NCBI GenBank assembly: GCA_016872895.1
Contig: VGYT01000011.1
Span: 1 to 34,162 of the forward strand
Direction: 5' to 3'
Source of the DNA: Planctomycetota bacterium
GTDB lineage: Bacteria; Planctomycetota; Phycisphaerae; FEN-1346
DNA length: 34,162 nt
In this document: piece after piece, positions 21,844 through 29,931 of the stretch
How the letters are laid out: each line of letters starts with the position of its first letter
Position numbering within the stretch: the stretch's first letter is position 1
Made by a program: the position numbers and the translations under genes
The notes under the pieces: model-generated
The model's input: the letters and a program-made list of their open reading frames with translations, nothing else
Databases searched by the model: none
Told to the model about the DNA's origin: nothing

Positions 21844-24381
21844 ATGGGATCAATCATGTTCATCCGACGCTTCGCTGAGGCGGCGGCGATCCTGGGCGTA
21901 CTCGCGGCCGCGCAAGGGGCGCCCGCCGCCTCCGCCCCGACGGCCGAGAAGGCGGCAAAGGCGAAGCCCGCCCCGACATCAGCCGCGCGAGTCCCCGCGG
22001 CCCCCGCGCCTCCAGCGGCGCCGGCGGCCGCGCTCGCGCTCGATGAGTCTCCCGCCAGGCCGGGAGAGTGGGGGTTCCGGCCGGAGGACGGGCGGGCGAG
22101 CCCCGTCAACCCGCCCAACTTCGTCTGGCGTCCGCAGAAGGGGGCGGACGCGTACGAACTGGAATGCTCGCGCGACGCGGCCTTCGCAGCGGTTGATTAC
22201 CGGGCCGCGGGCCTTCAGTTTTTCTGCCACACGCCGCCCAGGACGCTGGCCGAGGGGCCGTGGCACTGGCGGTTCCGATATGTCGATAAGTCCGGCCGCG
22301 CGTCGGCGTGGAGCAAGGTCCGCGCGTTCACGCTCGACAAGTCGGCCGCCGCCATGCCGATGCCGACGCGAGAGGAACTCCTTTCGCGCATCCCGAAGAC
22401 GCACCCGCGCCTGTTCATCCGGCCGGAGCAACTGCCGCGCCTCAGGGAACTGGCAAAGGGCGAACTCAAGCCCCACTTCGACCGCCTCGTCGCCGACTGC
22501 GACAGGCTCCTCAAGAGCCCGCCGCCCACACAGGAGCCCCCCAAGTATCCCCCCGACTGCAAGCGCCTGAGCGAGGAGTGGCGCGTCATCTGGTGGGGCA
22601 ACCGCGAGTACACCATCCGGGCCTTGAACGCCGCGGCCACGCTGGGCTTCACGCGCCTTCTGGGCAGCAGGCAGGAGTACGGCCCGCTTGCGCGGCGGAT
22701 ACTGATGGACTGTGCCGCGTGGGACCCCAAGGGGAGCACCAACTACCGCTACAACGACGAGGCGGGGATGCCGTACGCATACTTCTTCTCGCGGGCGTAC
22801 ACGTTCAACTATGACCTTCTGTCGGAGGAGGACAGGGCCAAGTGCCGCGAGGTCATGGCGGTGCGCGGCCGCGAAATGTACGAGCACCTGTGTCCGCGGC
22901 ACCTGTGGTCGCCGTACAACAGCCACTCGAACCGCGCCTGGCACAAACTGGGCGAGGCCGGCATCGCGTTTTACGGCGAAATCCCCGAGGCCGCCGACTG
23001 GACCTGGTTCGCCATGAACGTTTTCTACAACGTTTACCCGGTGTGGTGCGACCCGGACGGCGGCTGGCACGAGGGGGCCTCCTACTGGAACAGTTACATG
23101 GCCCGCTTCTCGTACTGGGCCGACGTGATGCGCGTCGCCCTGGGCATCGACGCGTATAAGAAACCTTATTTTTCCCAGGCGGGGTACTACGCCATGTACC
23201 TCCAGCCCCCGGGGACGAAGGGCGGCGGGTTCGGCGACTTGAACCCCACCCGGCCGGCCGAGACGAACGCCGGCCTCATGACCAACTTCGCCGTCCAGGC
23301 CGCCAACCCCTACTGGCAGTGGTACGTGGAGGCCGTCGGCGGCCCCAGGCCGGAGGGCGGGTACATCGGCCTGGTGCGCGGAACGCTGCCGAAGACGCCG
23401 GCCAGGCCGCCCGACGACCTGCCCGCGTCGCGCTGCTTCCGCGGCATCGGCCAGGCATATCTCAATACAACGCTGCGGAGCGCCGCCGACAACGTCGAGG
23501 TCCTGTTCAAGTCCAGCCCCTTCGGCACGCAGAGCCACGGCTACGACTCCAACAACGCCTTCATGCTCTACGTGACCGGCGAGCCGCTCTTCCTTTCGAC
23601 CGGCCGCCGCGACCTTTACGGCAGCGAGCACCACACCAGGTGGATGTGGCACACCAGGAGCACCAACTGCATCACGGTGAACGGCCAGTCGCAGGGCAAG
23701 CGCAGCGCTGCCGCCCAGGGCGAGGTGCTAGGCTTCTACACATCATCAACCCTCGATTACGTGGCGGGCGAGGCGGGGGCCTGCTACGGCGACGCCCTGA
23801 AGCGGTTCACGCGGCACATCGTGTTCGCCAAGCCCGGGCTGGTGGTCATCTTCGACCGCCTGGAGGCGCCGCAGCCGGCCCTGTTCCAGTGGCACCTGCA
23901 CGCCCCGGCCGAGATGAAGGCAGCAGGCCAGGGCGACATCCGCGCCGCTACCGGCCCGGCTGCGGCCCGCGTCGCCATGCTGGCGCCGGCCGGCCTGAAA
24001 CTCTCGCAGACCGACAAGTACGACCCGCCCCCGCACCCGCGGATCAAGGTCACGGAGTGGCACCTGGCGGCCGAGACGGCGGCCCCGGCGCCCCGCGTGG
24101 AGTTCGTGACGGTCATCCGCCCGCACAGGGCGGGCCAGGAGCCGACCGGCGGGCAGACGCTCAAGCCCATCCCTGGCGGCTACGCGCTGGAGGCCGACCT
24201 CGCCGACGGGCGGGCGATAATCCTTCTGCGCGCCGCCGACTCAGGCTCGCTCTCATACGGCGGCCGGTCGGCTGACGCCGACGTGGCTGCCGTCCGCCTG
24301 GACAAGGCCGGCAAGCCCGTGGCGCACCTCGCGGCCGCCGGCCGGTCGGCTCGCGGCGGGCCGGGCGAGTGGGCCAGGTAG
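21844..24381 (+). CDS. Exported DUF4962/heparinase II-III-type polysaccharide lyase
   Basis: An 845-residue secreted protein. A signal peptide (IRRFAEAAAILGVLAAAQGAPAASA) and an Ala/Pro linker lead to a DUF4962-like region (RPGEWGFRPEDGRASPVNPPNFVW ... PRLFIRPEQLPRLRELAKGELK). An alpha/alpha-toroid domain follows (NSHSNRAWHKLGEAGIAFYGE ... WCDPDGGWHEGASYWNSYMARF), then a heparinase II/III-like beta-sandwich (FGTQSHGYDSNNAFMLYVTGEPLFLSTG ... RHIVFAKPGLVVIFDRLEAP). Such enzymes cleave uronic-acid polysaccharides by beta-elimination. The Asn/His/Tyr-rich central motif is consistent with catalysis, but the substrate (alginate, heparin-like, ulvan or other) cannot be told. A second ATG at 21856 is an equally possible start. 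It is convergent with a TRAP transporter operon that could import its products. Confidence 0.88.
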   Translation: MGSIMFIRRFAEAAAILGVLAAAQGAPAASAPTAEKAAKAKPAPTSAARVPAAPAPPAAPAAALALDESPARPGEWGFRPEDGRASPVNPPNFVWRPQKGADAYELECSRDAAFAAVDYRAAGLQFFCHTPPRTLAEGPWHWRFRYVDKSGRASAWSKVRAFTLDKSAAAMPMPTREELLSRIPKTHPRLFIRPEQLPRLRELAKGELKPHFDRLVADCDRLLKSPPPTQEPPKYPPDCKRLSEEWRVIWWGNREYTIRALNAAATLGFTRLLGSRQEYGPLARRILMDCAAWDPKGSTNYRYNDEAGMPYAYFFSRAYTFNYDLLSEEDRAKCREVMAVRGREMYEHLCPRHLWSPYNSHSNRAWHKLGEAGIAFYGEIPEAADWTWFAMNVFYNVYPVWCDPDGGWHEGASYWNSYMARFSYWADVMRVALGIDAYKKPYFSQAGYYAMYLQPPGTKGGGFGDLNPTRPAETNAGLMTNFAVQAANPYWQWYVEAVGGPRPEGGYIGLVRGTLPKTPARPPDDLPASRCFRGIGQAYLNTTLRSAADNVEVLFKSSPFGTQSHGYDSNNAFMLYVTGEPLFLSTGRRDLYGSEHHTRWMWHTRSTNCITVNGQSQGKRSAAAQGEVLGFYTSSTLDYVAGEAGACYGDALKRFTRHIVFAKPGLVVIFDRLEAPQPALFQWHLHAPAEMKAAGQGDIRAATGPAAARVAMLAPAGLKLSQTDKYDPPPHPRIKVTEWHLAAETAAPAPRVEFVTVIRPHRAGQEPTGGQTLKPIPGGYALEADLADGRAIILLRAADSGSLSYGGRSADADVAAVRLDKAGKPVAHLAAAGRSARGGPGEWAR

Positions 24382-24423
24382 CGCCGGCGCGGGCCCGAGT
24401 TCTGCGTGCCACCTGCCTTGTGG

Positions 24424-24447
24424 GCGGCGGGTCTCCCGACCCGCCGC
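24424..24447. repeat. Palindromic repeat family A, copy 1
   Basis: GCGGCGGGTC (24424-24433) pairs with GACCCGCCGC (24438-24447) over a TCCC loop; read on the minus strand the loop is GGGA. The same stem and loop type recur near 27446-27473 and 31157-31188. It lies between the convergent lyase and dctM genes. Confidence 0.85.
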
Positions 24448-24463
24448 GCAGACGCAACGCGCG

Positions 24464-24545
24464 GTGTGGCACGGCCGGCTTGTCCGGCCGTGACGGAGGC
24501 GCCACCGACACTGCCCACGGCCGGACAAGTGTGGCACGGCCGCGC
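24464..24545. repeat. Palindrome plus direct repeat of GTGTGGCACGGCCG
   Basis: CACGGCCGG (24470-24478) and CCGGCCGTG (24484-24492) form a perfect 9-bp stem with a CTTGT loop. The 14-mer GTGTGGCACGGCCG occurs at 24464-24477 and again at 24529-24542. A 13-base part of it (TGTGGCACGGCCG) also lies at 18837-18849, abutting the stop of the ceramidase-like gene. These look like dispersed intergenic repeats that may also end the convergent transcripts. Confidence 0.75.
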
Positions 24546-24615
24546 GGGAAGGGCCTCAACACGCACGCGCCCCGGCCAACGGTGCCGCTCCCTGGCGGCC
24601 GCGGCCCGGATACGA

Positions 24616-25899
24616 CTACTGCCGCATGAACGTCGCGGGCAGCCACACGGCGGCCGGAGACCAGAAGGTCGTAATCAAGAGCGCCACAACCATCGCGGCC
24701 AAGAACGGCACCAGCGGCAGGGCCACGTCGCCGATCCTGATGCGCGCGATGCTGCAAGCCACGAATAGCGAGATGCCCACGGGCGGCGTGCTCTGCCCGA
24801 TGGCCAGCGCCAGCACCATCATCACGCCGAACTGGATCGGGTCCATCTGAATCTGCTGCGCGATGGGCTGGAAAATGGGCACAAGCAGAATCAGGGCGGG
24901 CGTCAGGTCCAGGAACGTGCCCACGGCCAGCAGGATGAAGACCATCAGGAGTTTCAGCACGGCCGCGTTGGCCGTCAGGCCGAGCATCCCGGCGGCGATG
25001 CGGGCGGGCACCTGCTCGGCCGTCAGCAGCCAGCCGAACGGGGCAGTCGCCCCGATGCACAGGACCACGATGCCCGTGACCTTTGCGGTGTCGACCAGCA
25101 GGCCGGGCATATCGGAAAGTGTGAGTTCCTTATAGATGAAGAAACTTACGATGAACGCCCAGACGACGGCCAGGATGGCGGCCTCCGTGGCGGTGGCCCA
25201 GCCGCCCATGATCGCCCCGACGATAAGGACCACCGTCAGCAGCGACAGGATGGAGTGCCAGAACGCCGCCGCGACGGCCCGCAGGCTCACCCGCGCCCCC
25301 GACGGCGGATGCCGCTGCACGCGCGCGATGACATGGGCCGTGGCCATCAGCGCGAGGCCCGCCAGGATGCCGGGCACCACGCCGCCCAGGAAAAGTTCCC
25401 CGATGCTCATCCCGCCCACCACGCCCATGAGGATGAAGGGGATGCTCGGTGGAATGATGATGCCGATGCTTCCGGCCGTGCACTGAAGGCCCGTGGCGGC
25501 GCCCCGCGAAAACCCCGTCCGCGCGACGGCCGGGATCATGACGCTGCCGATGGCCGCGGTGGTGGCGGCCGTCGAGCCGGAGATGCTGGCGAAGAACATG
25601 CACGCCAGGACGGCCACCATCGCCAGGCCCCCGCGCACCTCGCCCACCAGGGCCGACGCCAGCCGGATGAGTCGGGCCGACATCCCCCCCTTGCTCATGA
25701 TGCCCCCCGCCAGCACGAAGAGCGGAATGGCCATGAGCGGCCAACTGTCGCTCTGCGCGAAAAGTTTCTGCGCGACCAGGTCCAGCGAGTAGTGGCTGCA
25801 CGTAACGATGGCCAGGGCGGCCGTCAGCACCATGGCCACCGAGATGGGCACGCCCGCCGCCAGCAGCACCGCCAGCGCGATGAAGAGCACTTCGACCAT
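24616..25899 (-). CDS. dctM: TRAP transporter large permease subunit (DctM family)
   Basis: A 427-residue integral membrane protein, the ion-coupled translocation subunit of a tripartite ATP-independent periplasmic transporter. It begins MVEVLFIALAVLLAAGVPISVAM and keeps the family motifs WPLMAIPLFVLAGGIMSKGG, FFASISGSTAATTAAIGSVMIP, GIIIPPSIPFILMG and ALAIGQSTPPVGISLFVACSI. Around a dozen hydrophobic segments are visible. ATG at 25899 lies one base after the dctQ stop, so the two are translated together. Likely cargo is an organic or uronic acid; the adjacent lyase suggests an oligosaccharide breakdown product. Confidence 0.95.
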   Translation of the reverse strand: MVEVLFIALAVLLAAGVPISVAMVLTAALAIVTCSHYSLDLVAQKLFAQSDSWPLMAIPLFVLAGGIMSKGGMSARLIRLASALVGEVRGGLAMVAVLACMFFASISGSTAATTAAIGSVMIPAVARTGFSRGAATGLQCTAGSIGIIIPPSIPFILMGVVGGMSIGELFLGGVVPGILAGLALMATAHVIARVQRHPPSGARVSLRAVAAAFWHSILSLLTVVLIVGAIMGGWATATEAAILAVVWAFIVSFFIYKELTLSDMPGLLVDTAKVTGIVVLCIGATAPFGWLLTAEQVPARIAAGMLGLTANAAVLKLLMVFILLAVGTFLDLTPALILLVPIFQPIAQQIQMDPIQFGVMMVLALAIGQSTPPVGISLFVACSIARIRIGDVALPLVPFLAAMVVALLITTFWSPAAVWLPATFMRQ

Positions 25900-25900
25900 G

Positions 25901-26401
25901 CTACTCGACCCCCGCGGCGGGGCCGGGCGGCGGCGGGCCGGACGCCTCGCCGCGCACCCGCCGCACAAGGTCCTCTATGCCGCGGGCAAGCATCAGCAGG
26001 CCCCCCAGCGGCACGGCGGCGTGGGGGACGGCCCGCGGCATCTCGGTTGCGGCCGCCACTGTGCCCCAGCCGGCGACGACCAGTTTCGCCCCGTAGCCGG
26101 TCACAAGGAGCGCAAAGACGATGACCGCCGCCGAGGAGAAGACCCGCATCGCGCGGGCGGCTCGCGGCGGCAACTTCTCCACCAGGAAATCCACGGCGAA
26201 GTGGTCGCGCTTCTTCAGCGCGAGGCTCGCGCCCACGAACACAAGGTACACGAACAGGTACCGGCCGACCTCCTCGGCCCACGCGGCCGGGGTGCGCGTA
26301 ACGTAGCGGCTGCCCACGTTCACCACCATCACGGCGCAGACCGCCAGCACGAGGGCCGCCCCGAGGATTTCTTCCAGGTTTTGCCACGCCTTGCGGATCA
26401 T
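25901..26401 (-). CDS. dctQ: TRAP transporter small permease subunit (DctQ family)
   Basis: A 166-residue membrane protein with four hydrophobic segments. MIRKAWQNLEEILGAALVLAVCAVMVVNVGSRYV is a typical DctQ opening, and the conserved WAEEVGRYLFVYLVFVGASLALKKRDHFAVD follows. The C-terminal tail is Pro/Gly-rich. ATG at 26401 overlaps the dctP stop as ATGA. It should sit with DctM in the inner membrane; the order dctP-dctQ-dctM is the standard one. Confidence 0.94.
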   Translation of the reverse strand: MIRKAWQNLEEILGAALVLAVCAVMVVNVGSRYVTRTPAAWAEEVGRYLFVYLVFVGASLALKKRDHFAVDFLVEKLPPRAARAMRVFSSAAVIVFALLVTGYGAKLVVAGWGTVAAATEMPRAVPHAAVPLGGLLMLARGIEDLVRRVRGEASGPPPPGPAAGVE

Positions 26402-27402
26402 GGGACGGCCTTGACGGCCTCGCAGAGGCGCTGGAAGGCGGGGCCGTACTTGCGGTAGTACGTGTCGTAAACGGCGGCGGCGCGATCCTGGAATGCAGCG
26501 GCATCTACATCCGTAAACGTCATGCCGGCGGCCTTCAGGGTTTCCAGGGCGGCCACCTCGTCCTCGGCCCACAGAACCCGCTGCTTCGCGTGGGTCTCGG
26601 CCCCCCCCTGCTCCAGGATCCTGCGGTCCGCCTCCGGCATGCCCTCGTAGCACGCCTTGTTCACCAGGAGCAAATCGGGGATCGCCAGGTGCCGCGTCCA
26701 CGCCATGTGCCTGCACCCCGTCTCGTACATGCGGAACGAGAGGGTGGTGGAAAGGTTGTTCTCCCACCCGTCCAGGACGCCCGTCTGAAGTGCACTATAG
26801 ACCTCGCCCTGGTTGAGGGCCACGGCCGAGGCGCCCAGCGCGTTCAGCGTGTCTATCATCACGGGCGACGCCATGACGCGGACCTTCATGCCCCGCAGGT
26901 CGGCCGGCGCGCGCACCGGGCCGCGCTTCGTCATGACGCTGCGGAAACCGGCGTCGAAGAACGCCAGCGTCTTGAAGCCCGCCTTCTCGATCTCGGCGGC
27001 GACCTCGCGCCCCACGGGGCCGTCCAGCACCGCGTGCTGGTGGGCCGCGTCGCGGAAAATAAACGGCATGCTCATCGCGTGCAACTGCTGGTTGTACTGC
27101 GCAAGCGGCGATACGCTGGTGAAAATCATCTCGATGTTGCCGCCGCGGCAACTGTCGAGCGTGTCGATGTTGTCGCCAAGTTGGCTGTTCAGGAACAACT
27201 GCACCTCCATGCGTCCGCCGGAGAGTTCCGCCACGCGGTCGCGGAAAAACATAAGCGCCTTCGACGACGGGTGCTCGGCCGGCAGGACGCTTGCGACCTT
27301 GAGGATGCGTTTGCCGCCCTCCGCCGCCCCGCGGTCGCAGCCGGCGGGGGCGAGAGCGGCCGCGAGACACGCCGCCCACACGACCGTAGCCGCGCACCTC
27401 AT
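26398..27402 (-). CDS. dctP: TRAP transporter substrate-binding protein (DctP family), lipoprotein-type signal
   Basis: A 334-residue extracytoplasmic solute receptor. It starts MRCAATVVWAACLAAALAPAGC, a lipoprotein signal with Cys22 as the likely lipidated residue. DctP landmarks are VLPAEHPSSKALMFFRDRVAELSGGRM, FDAGFRSVMT (containing the conserved carboxylate-binding Arg region), DLRGMKVRVMASPVMIDTLNALGA and GEVYSALQTGVLDGWENN. GGAGG precedes ATG 27402 by six bases. First gene of the TRAP operon. The ligand is expected to be a carboxylate; a lyase upstream and a beta-helix protein downstream point to a sugar acid, by inference only. Confidence 0.95.
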   Translation of the reverse strand: MRCAATVVWAACLAAALAPAGCDRGAAEGGKRILKVASVLPAEHPSSKALMFFRDRVAELSGGRMEVQLFLNSQLGDNIDTLDSCRGGNIEMIFTSVSPLAQYNQQLHAMSMPFIFRDAAHQHAVLDGPVGREVAAEIEKAGFKTLAFFDAGFRSVMTKRGPVRAPADLRGMKVRVMASPVMIDTLNALGASAVALNQGEVYSALQTGVLDGWENNLSTTLSFRMYETGCRHMAWTRHLAIPDLLLVNKACYEGMPEADRRILEQGGAETHAKQRVLWAEDEVAALETLKAAGMTFTDVDAAAFQDRAAAVYDTYYRKYGPAFQRLCEAVKAVP

Positions 27403-27428
27403 CCGATGCCTCCGTATCTTCTGGCCTG

Positions 27429-27502
27429 GGTACTGCGCTTCCCCTGCGCGGCGGGTCGGGAGACCCGCCGCGCCCCACCGCCGCGCCCCGCCGCGCAGTA
27501 CC
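27429..27502. repeat. Palindromic repeat family A, copy 2, inside a larger inverted repeat
   Basis: GCGCGGCGGGTC (27446-27457) pairs perfectly with GACCCGCCGCGC (27462-27473) over a GGGA loop. Outside it GGTACTGCGC (27429-27438) is matched by GCGCAGTACC (27493-27502). The nested arms make a compact element about 74 bp long, just upstream of dctP. Confidence 0.85.
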
Positions 27503-27720
27503 GAAAGCACGGCGCCCGACGGCTATTATGCCGCAGGGTTCGCCGGAGTCCACACAAACCCCCTGCCGGTAACCGATTGCGGGCCCCGGCTCTTTATGAG
27601 TGCATCGGTCCCCGGCGCCGTGGTAAAGTTACAGCCCGGCGCCTTGCCGGGCCGGCGCTTGCGGGAGTTCGCGAACCCTGCACTGCCCTGGATGAATCTG
27701 CCGCCGCGAAGGGTGTTACC
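27503..27720. other. Non-coding leader region between dctP and the beta-helix gene
   Basis: This completes the gene-free interval 27403-27720 between two divergent genes. It must hold promoters for both directions, but I could not single out convincing boxes. GCCCGGC (27634-27640) and GCCGGGC (27646-27652) form a 7-bp hairpin about 70 bp ahead of the beta-helix ATG. Confidence 0.4.
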
Positions 27721-29919
27721 ATGATGAAAGACTCGCGCCTGTCGCGCCGCACCGGTTACAAGGGCGCCGCCAGCGGCCTGCCCGCCGCGTCCGGCGGCTT
27801 ATCCGCCTGGTCCGACGGCTTGTCCGCCTCGGCCGGAGCGTCATCCGCCGCGTCCGGCGGCAGCGTCATTTCACCCGCGTCCGGCGCCGGCGGGCGATGC
27901 TCGCGCGGCGGGTCGCCGCCGAGGAAGGCCCGCCCGCGGGTTTTCGTGCTTGCGGCCTTGTGGCTCGCCGCGTGCGCAACGCCGGCGGCGCCGGCGCGGG
28001 CGCAGACGGCCGCGACCCGATGGAGTTGGCAGATGCCCCACGCCGCCGTGGACCCGAAGGGAGACCTCGCCTGGAAACCGCAGCCGTTCGCCTTCGAGGC
28101 CGGCGCCTCGGTTCGCTACATCGATTACGAGAATGGCAACGACGCCAATCACGGCGCGGCCAAAGATGCCGCCTGGAAGCACCATCCCTGGGACCCCGAG
28201 GCCGCCGGCAAGGCCCGGGAATGCCGGGGAATACACACGTACGTTTTCAAGCGCGGCGCCGTGTACCGGGGCTGGATGACCGCCAAAGAATCCGGCAGGC
28301 CGGGCGACCCGATCCGGCTCACGAGCGACCCCGCCTGGGGCCGGGGCGACGCCGTCATCTGCGGCTCGCAGAAGGTCGCCCGATGGACGCGGGGCGCCGC
28401 CCACCCGGACATCCCCCAGCCCGAGACCGTGTGGTATGCCGACCTGGACTTCGCCCCGCGCGCCCTGTGGACCGTGGACAAGGGTGGCGGCATAGCCCGC
28501 ATTCCCCTGGCCCGCACGCCGAACTGGAAGGTGTCGAATCCCGACGACGTCAAGAGCGAGTGGTGGCACTGGGACTACAAGGGCGAGAAGCCGTTCGACG
28601 TCTTCACCACCACCAGCCGGGGCACGAAACTCCACCTCGGCATCGACACGGCCCACCTGACGAAGCCGGCGGAATACTACAACGACGCCCTCCTCTGGAC
28701 CGAGCACGGCTGGGTGATGGGCGGGCCTTACCCGGTGCGGGTCGAGGCCGTCGATACCGCAAGGCACGGCCTGGGCTTCGGCGGCCGATACGGCGCCGCC
28801 GGCTCCTACAAGATCATCCGCTTCAACCGTTACTTCCTGGAAGACAAGCCCCACTACCTCGACGACCCGGAGGGCGAGTTCTGGTTCGACCGCAAGGGCG
28901 CCGGCGGCCGCCTGTACCTCCGCCCGCCCGCAGGCGCCGACCCCAACACGCTTCACATCGAGGCGGCTCGCCACTCCAACCTGATTGACGGCGCCGGCGC
29001 AAGCCACCTGCACATCACGGGCCTGGCGTTCCGCTTCACCAATCCGCACTGGCGGCTCGACGGCGTGCCGTATCGCGAAGGGAAGGACCTGGACATCGCC
29101 TGCATCCGCATCCTGGGCGCCGCCGCCGACATCCGCGTGGCCAACTGCCTGTTCGAGCACGTCCAGGCGGCCGTTCGCATGAAGGCCGCGGGCAAGGACG
29201 ACCTGATCGACCGCGCAGTCGTTTCCGACAACGACGTCCGTTTCACCGACCGCGGCGCCTTCGACCTGGCCGAGGGCTCGGAGTGGGGAGAAAAGGAGCG
29301 CGAGACGGGCCTCCTGGGCGACGTCAAGGTCCTGCGCAACCGCCTCTTCCAGATCGGCCTGCGCCCGACGCGGTTCGAACTCGGCTTCGCCGTCAACATC
29401 CTGAACCCGCAGACGGCCGAAGTGGCCGGCAACATCGTGGACCGCTGCTACTGCGGCGGCATAAACGTGCACGGCGGAAAACGCGGCGGCGCACTGAGGG
29501 ACTGCCCCCTCTCGCGCCTCGTCATCCATCACAACAAGGTCACAGACTGCCTGCTTAGCAGCGACGACTTCGGCGGCATAGAGACCTGGCAGGGCGGCCC
29601 CGCCTACGTCTATAACAACGTCTCCGGCAACCCCGGCGGATACCGGCACTTCTACCTGCTCAATCCGAACAAGCCGGGCACCGCACGCTTCGGACACGCC
29701 TATTACCTCGACGGGGCCTTCAAGAACTACCATTTCAACAACATCGCCTGGGGCAAATCCAGCGACCCTGCCAGCCCCCTCGGCAACCGGGCCGCGTTCC
29801 AGGAAATCATCGGTTACCAGAATACTTTCTTCAATAACACCGTTTTCAACTTCGTGAAGGGCTCGCGCCGCCAGCAGCCGGAGGCCGGAAGAAACAAGTA
29901 CCTGGCCAACGTCTTCTAG
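27721..29919 (+). CDS. Exported right-handed beta-helix protein, N-terminal part ending at in-frame TAG
   Basis: A 732-residue product of the parallel beta-helix type found in many polysaccharide lyases. ATG at 27721 has AAGGG eight bases ahead. The first 60-odd residues are Ser/Gly/Ala low-complexity sequence. A signal-like segment (VFVLAALWLAACATPAAPARAQ) comes only near residue 75, so the true start may be further in. Then VRYIDYENGNDANHGAAKDAAWKHHPWD, the usual opening of such proteins, and helix rungs such as SHLHITGLAFRF, ADIRVANCLFEHVQAAVRM, VKVLRNRLFQIG and AEVAGNIVDRCYCGGINVHGG. The frame stops at TAG (29917-29919) right after KYLANVF, then stays open in the same frame for another 1215 bases. 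A lyase or hydrolase acting on an acidic glycan is likely but unproven. Confidence 0.82.
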   Translation: MMKDSRLSRRTGYKGAASGLPAASGGLSAWSDGLSASAGASSAASGGSVISPASGAGGRCSRGGSPPRKARPRVFVLAALWLAACATPAAPARAQTAATRWSWQMPHAAVDPKGDLAWKPQPFAFEAGASVRYIDYENGNDANHGAAKDAAWKHHPWDPEAAGKARECRGIHTYVFKRGAVYRGWMTAKESGRPGDPIRLTSDPAWGRGDAVICGSQKVARWTRGAAHPDIPQPETVWYADLDFAPRALWTVDKGGGIARIPLARTPNWKVSNPDDVKSEWWHWDYKGEKPFDVFTTTSRGTKLHLGIDTAHLTKPAEYYNDALLWTEHGWVMGGPYPVRVEAVDTARHGLGFGGRYGAAGSYKIIRFNRYFLEDKPHYLDDPEGEFWFDRKGAGGRLYLRPPAGADPNTLHIEAARHSNLIDGAGASHLHITGLAFRFTNPHWRLDGVPYREGKDLDIACIRILGAAADIRVANCLFEHVQAAVRMKAAGKDDLIDRAVVSDNDVRFTDRGAFDLAEGSEWGEKERETGLLGDVKVLRNRLFQIGLRPTRFELGFAVNILNPQTAEVAGNIVDRCYCGGINVHGGKRGGALRDCPLSRLVIHHNKVTDCLLSSDDFGGIETWQGGPAYVYNNVSGNPGGYRHFYLLNPNKPGTARFGHAYYLDGAFKNYHFNNIAWGKSSDPASPLGNRAAFQEIIGYQNTFFNNTVFNFVKGSRRQQPEAGRNKYLANVF

Positions 29920-29931
29920 GACGTCTCGCTG

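Noticed and set aside
29917-29919. Pyrrolysine decoding of the in-frame TAG
   Set aside because: No pyl genes are in the window, and the site is not in a methylamine methyltransferase or a known Pyl protein. A CAG-to-TAG nonsense change is simpler.
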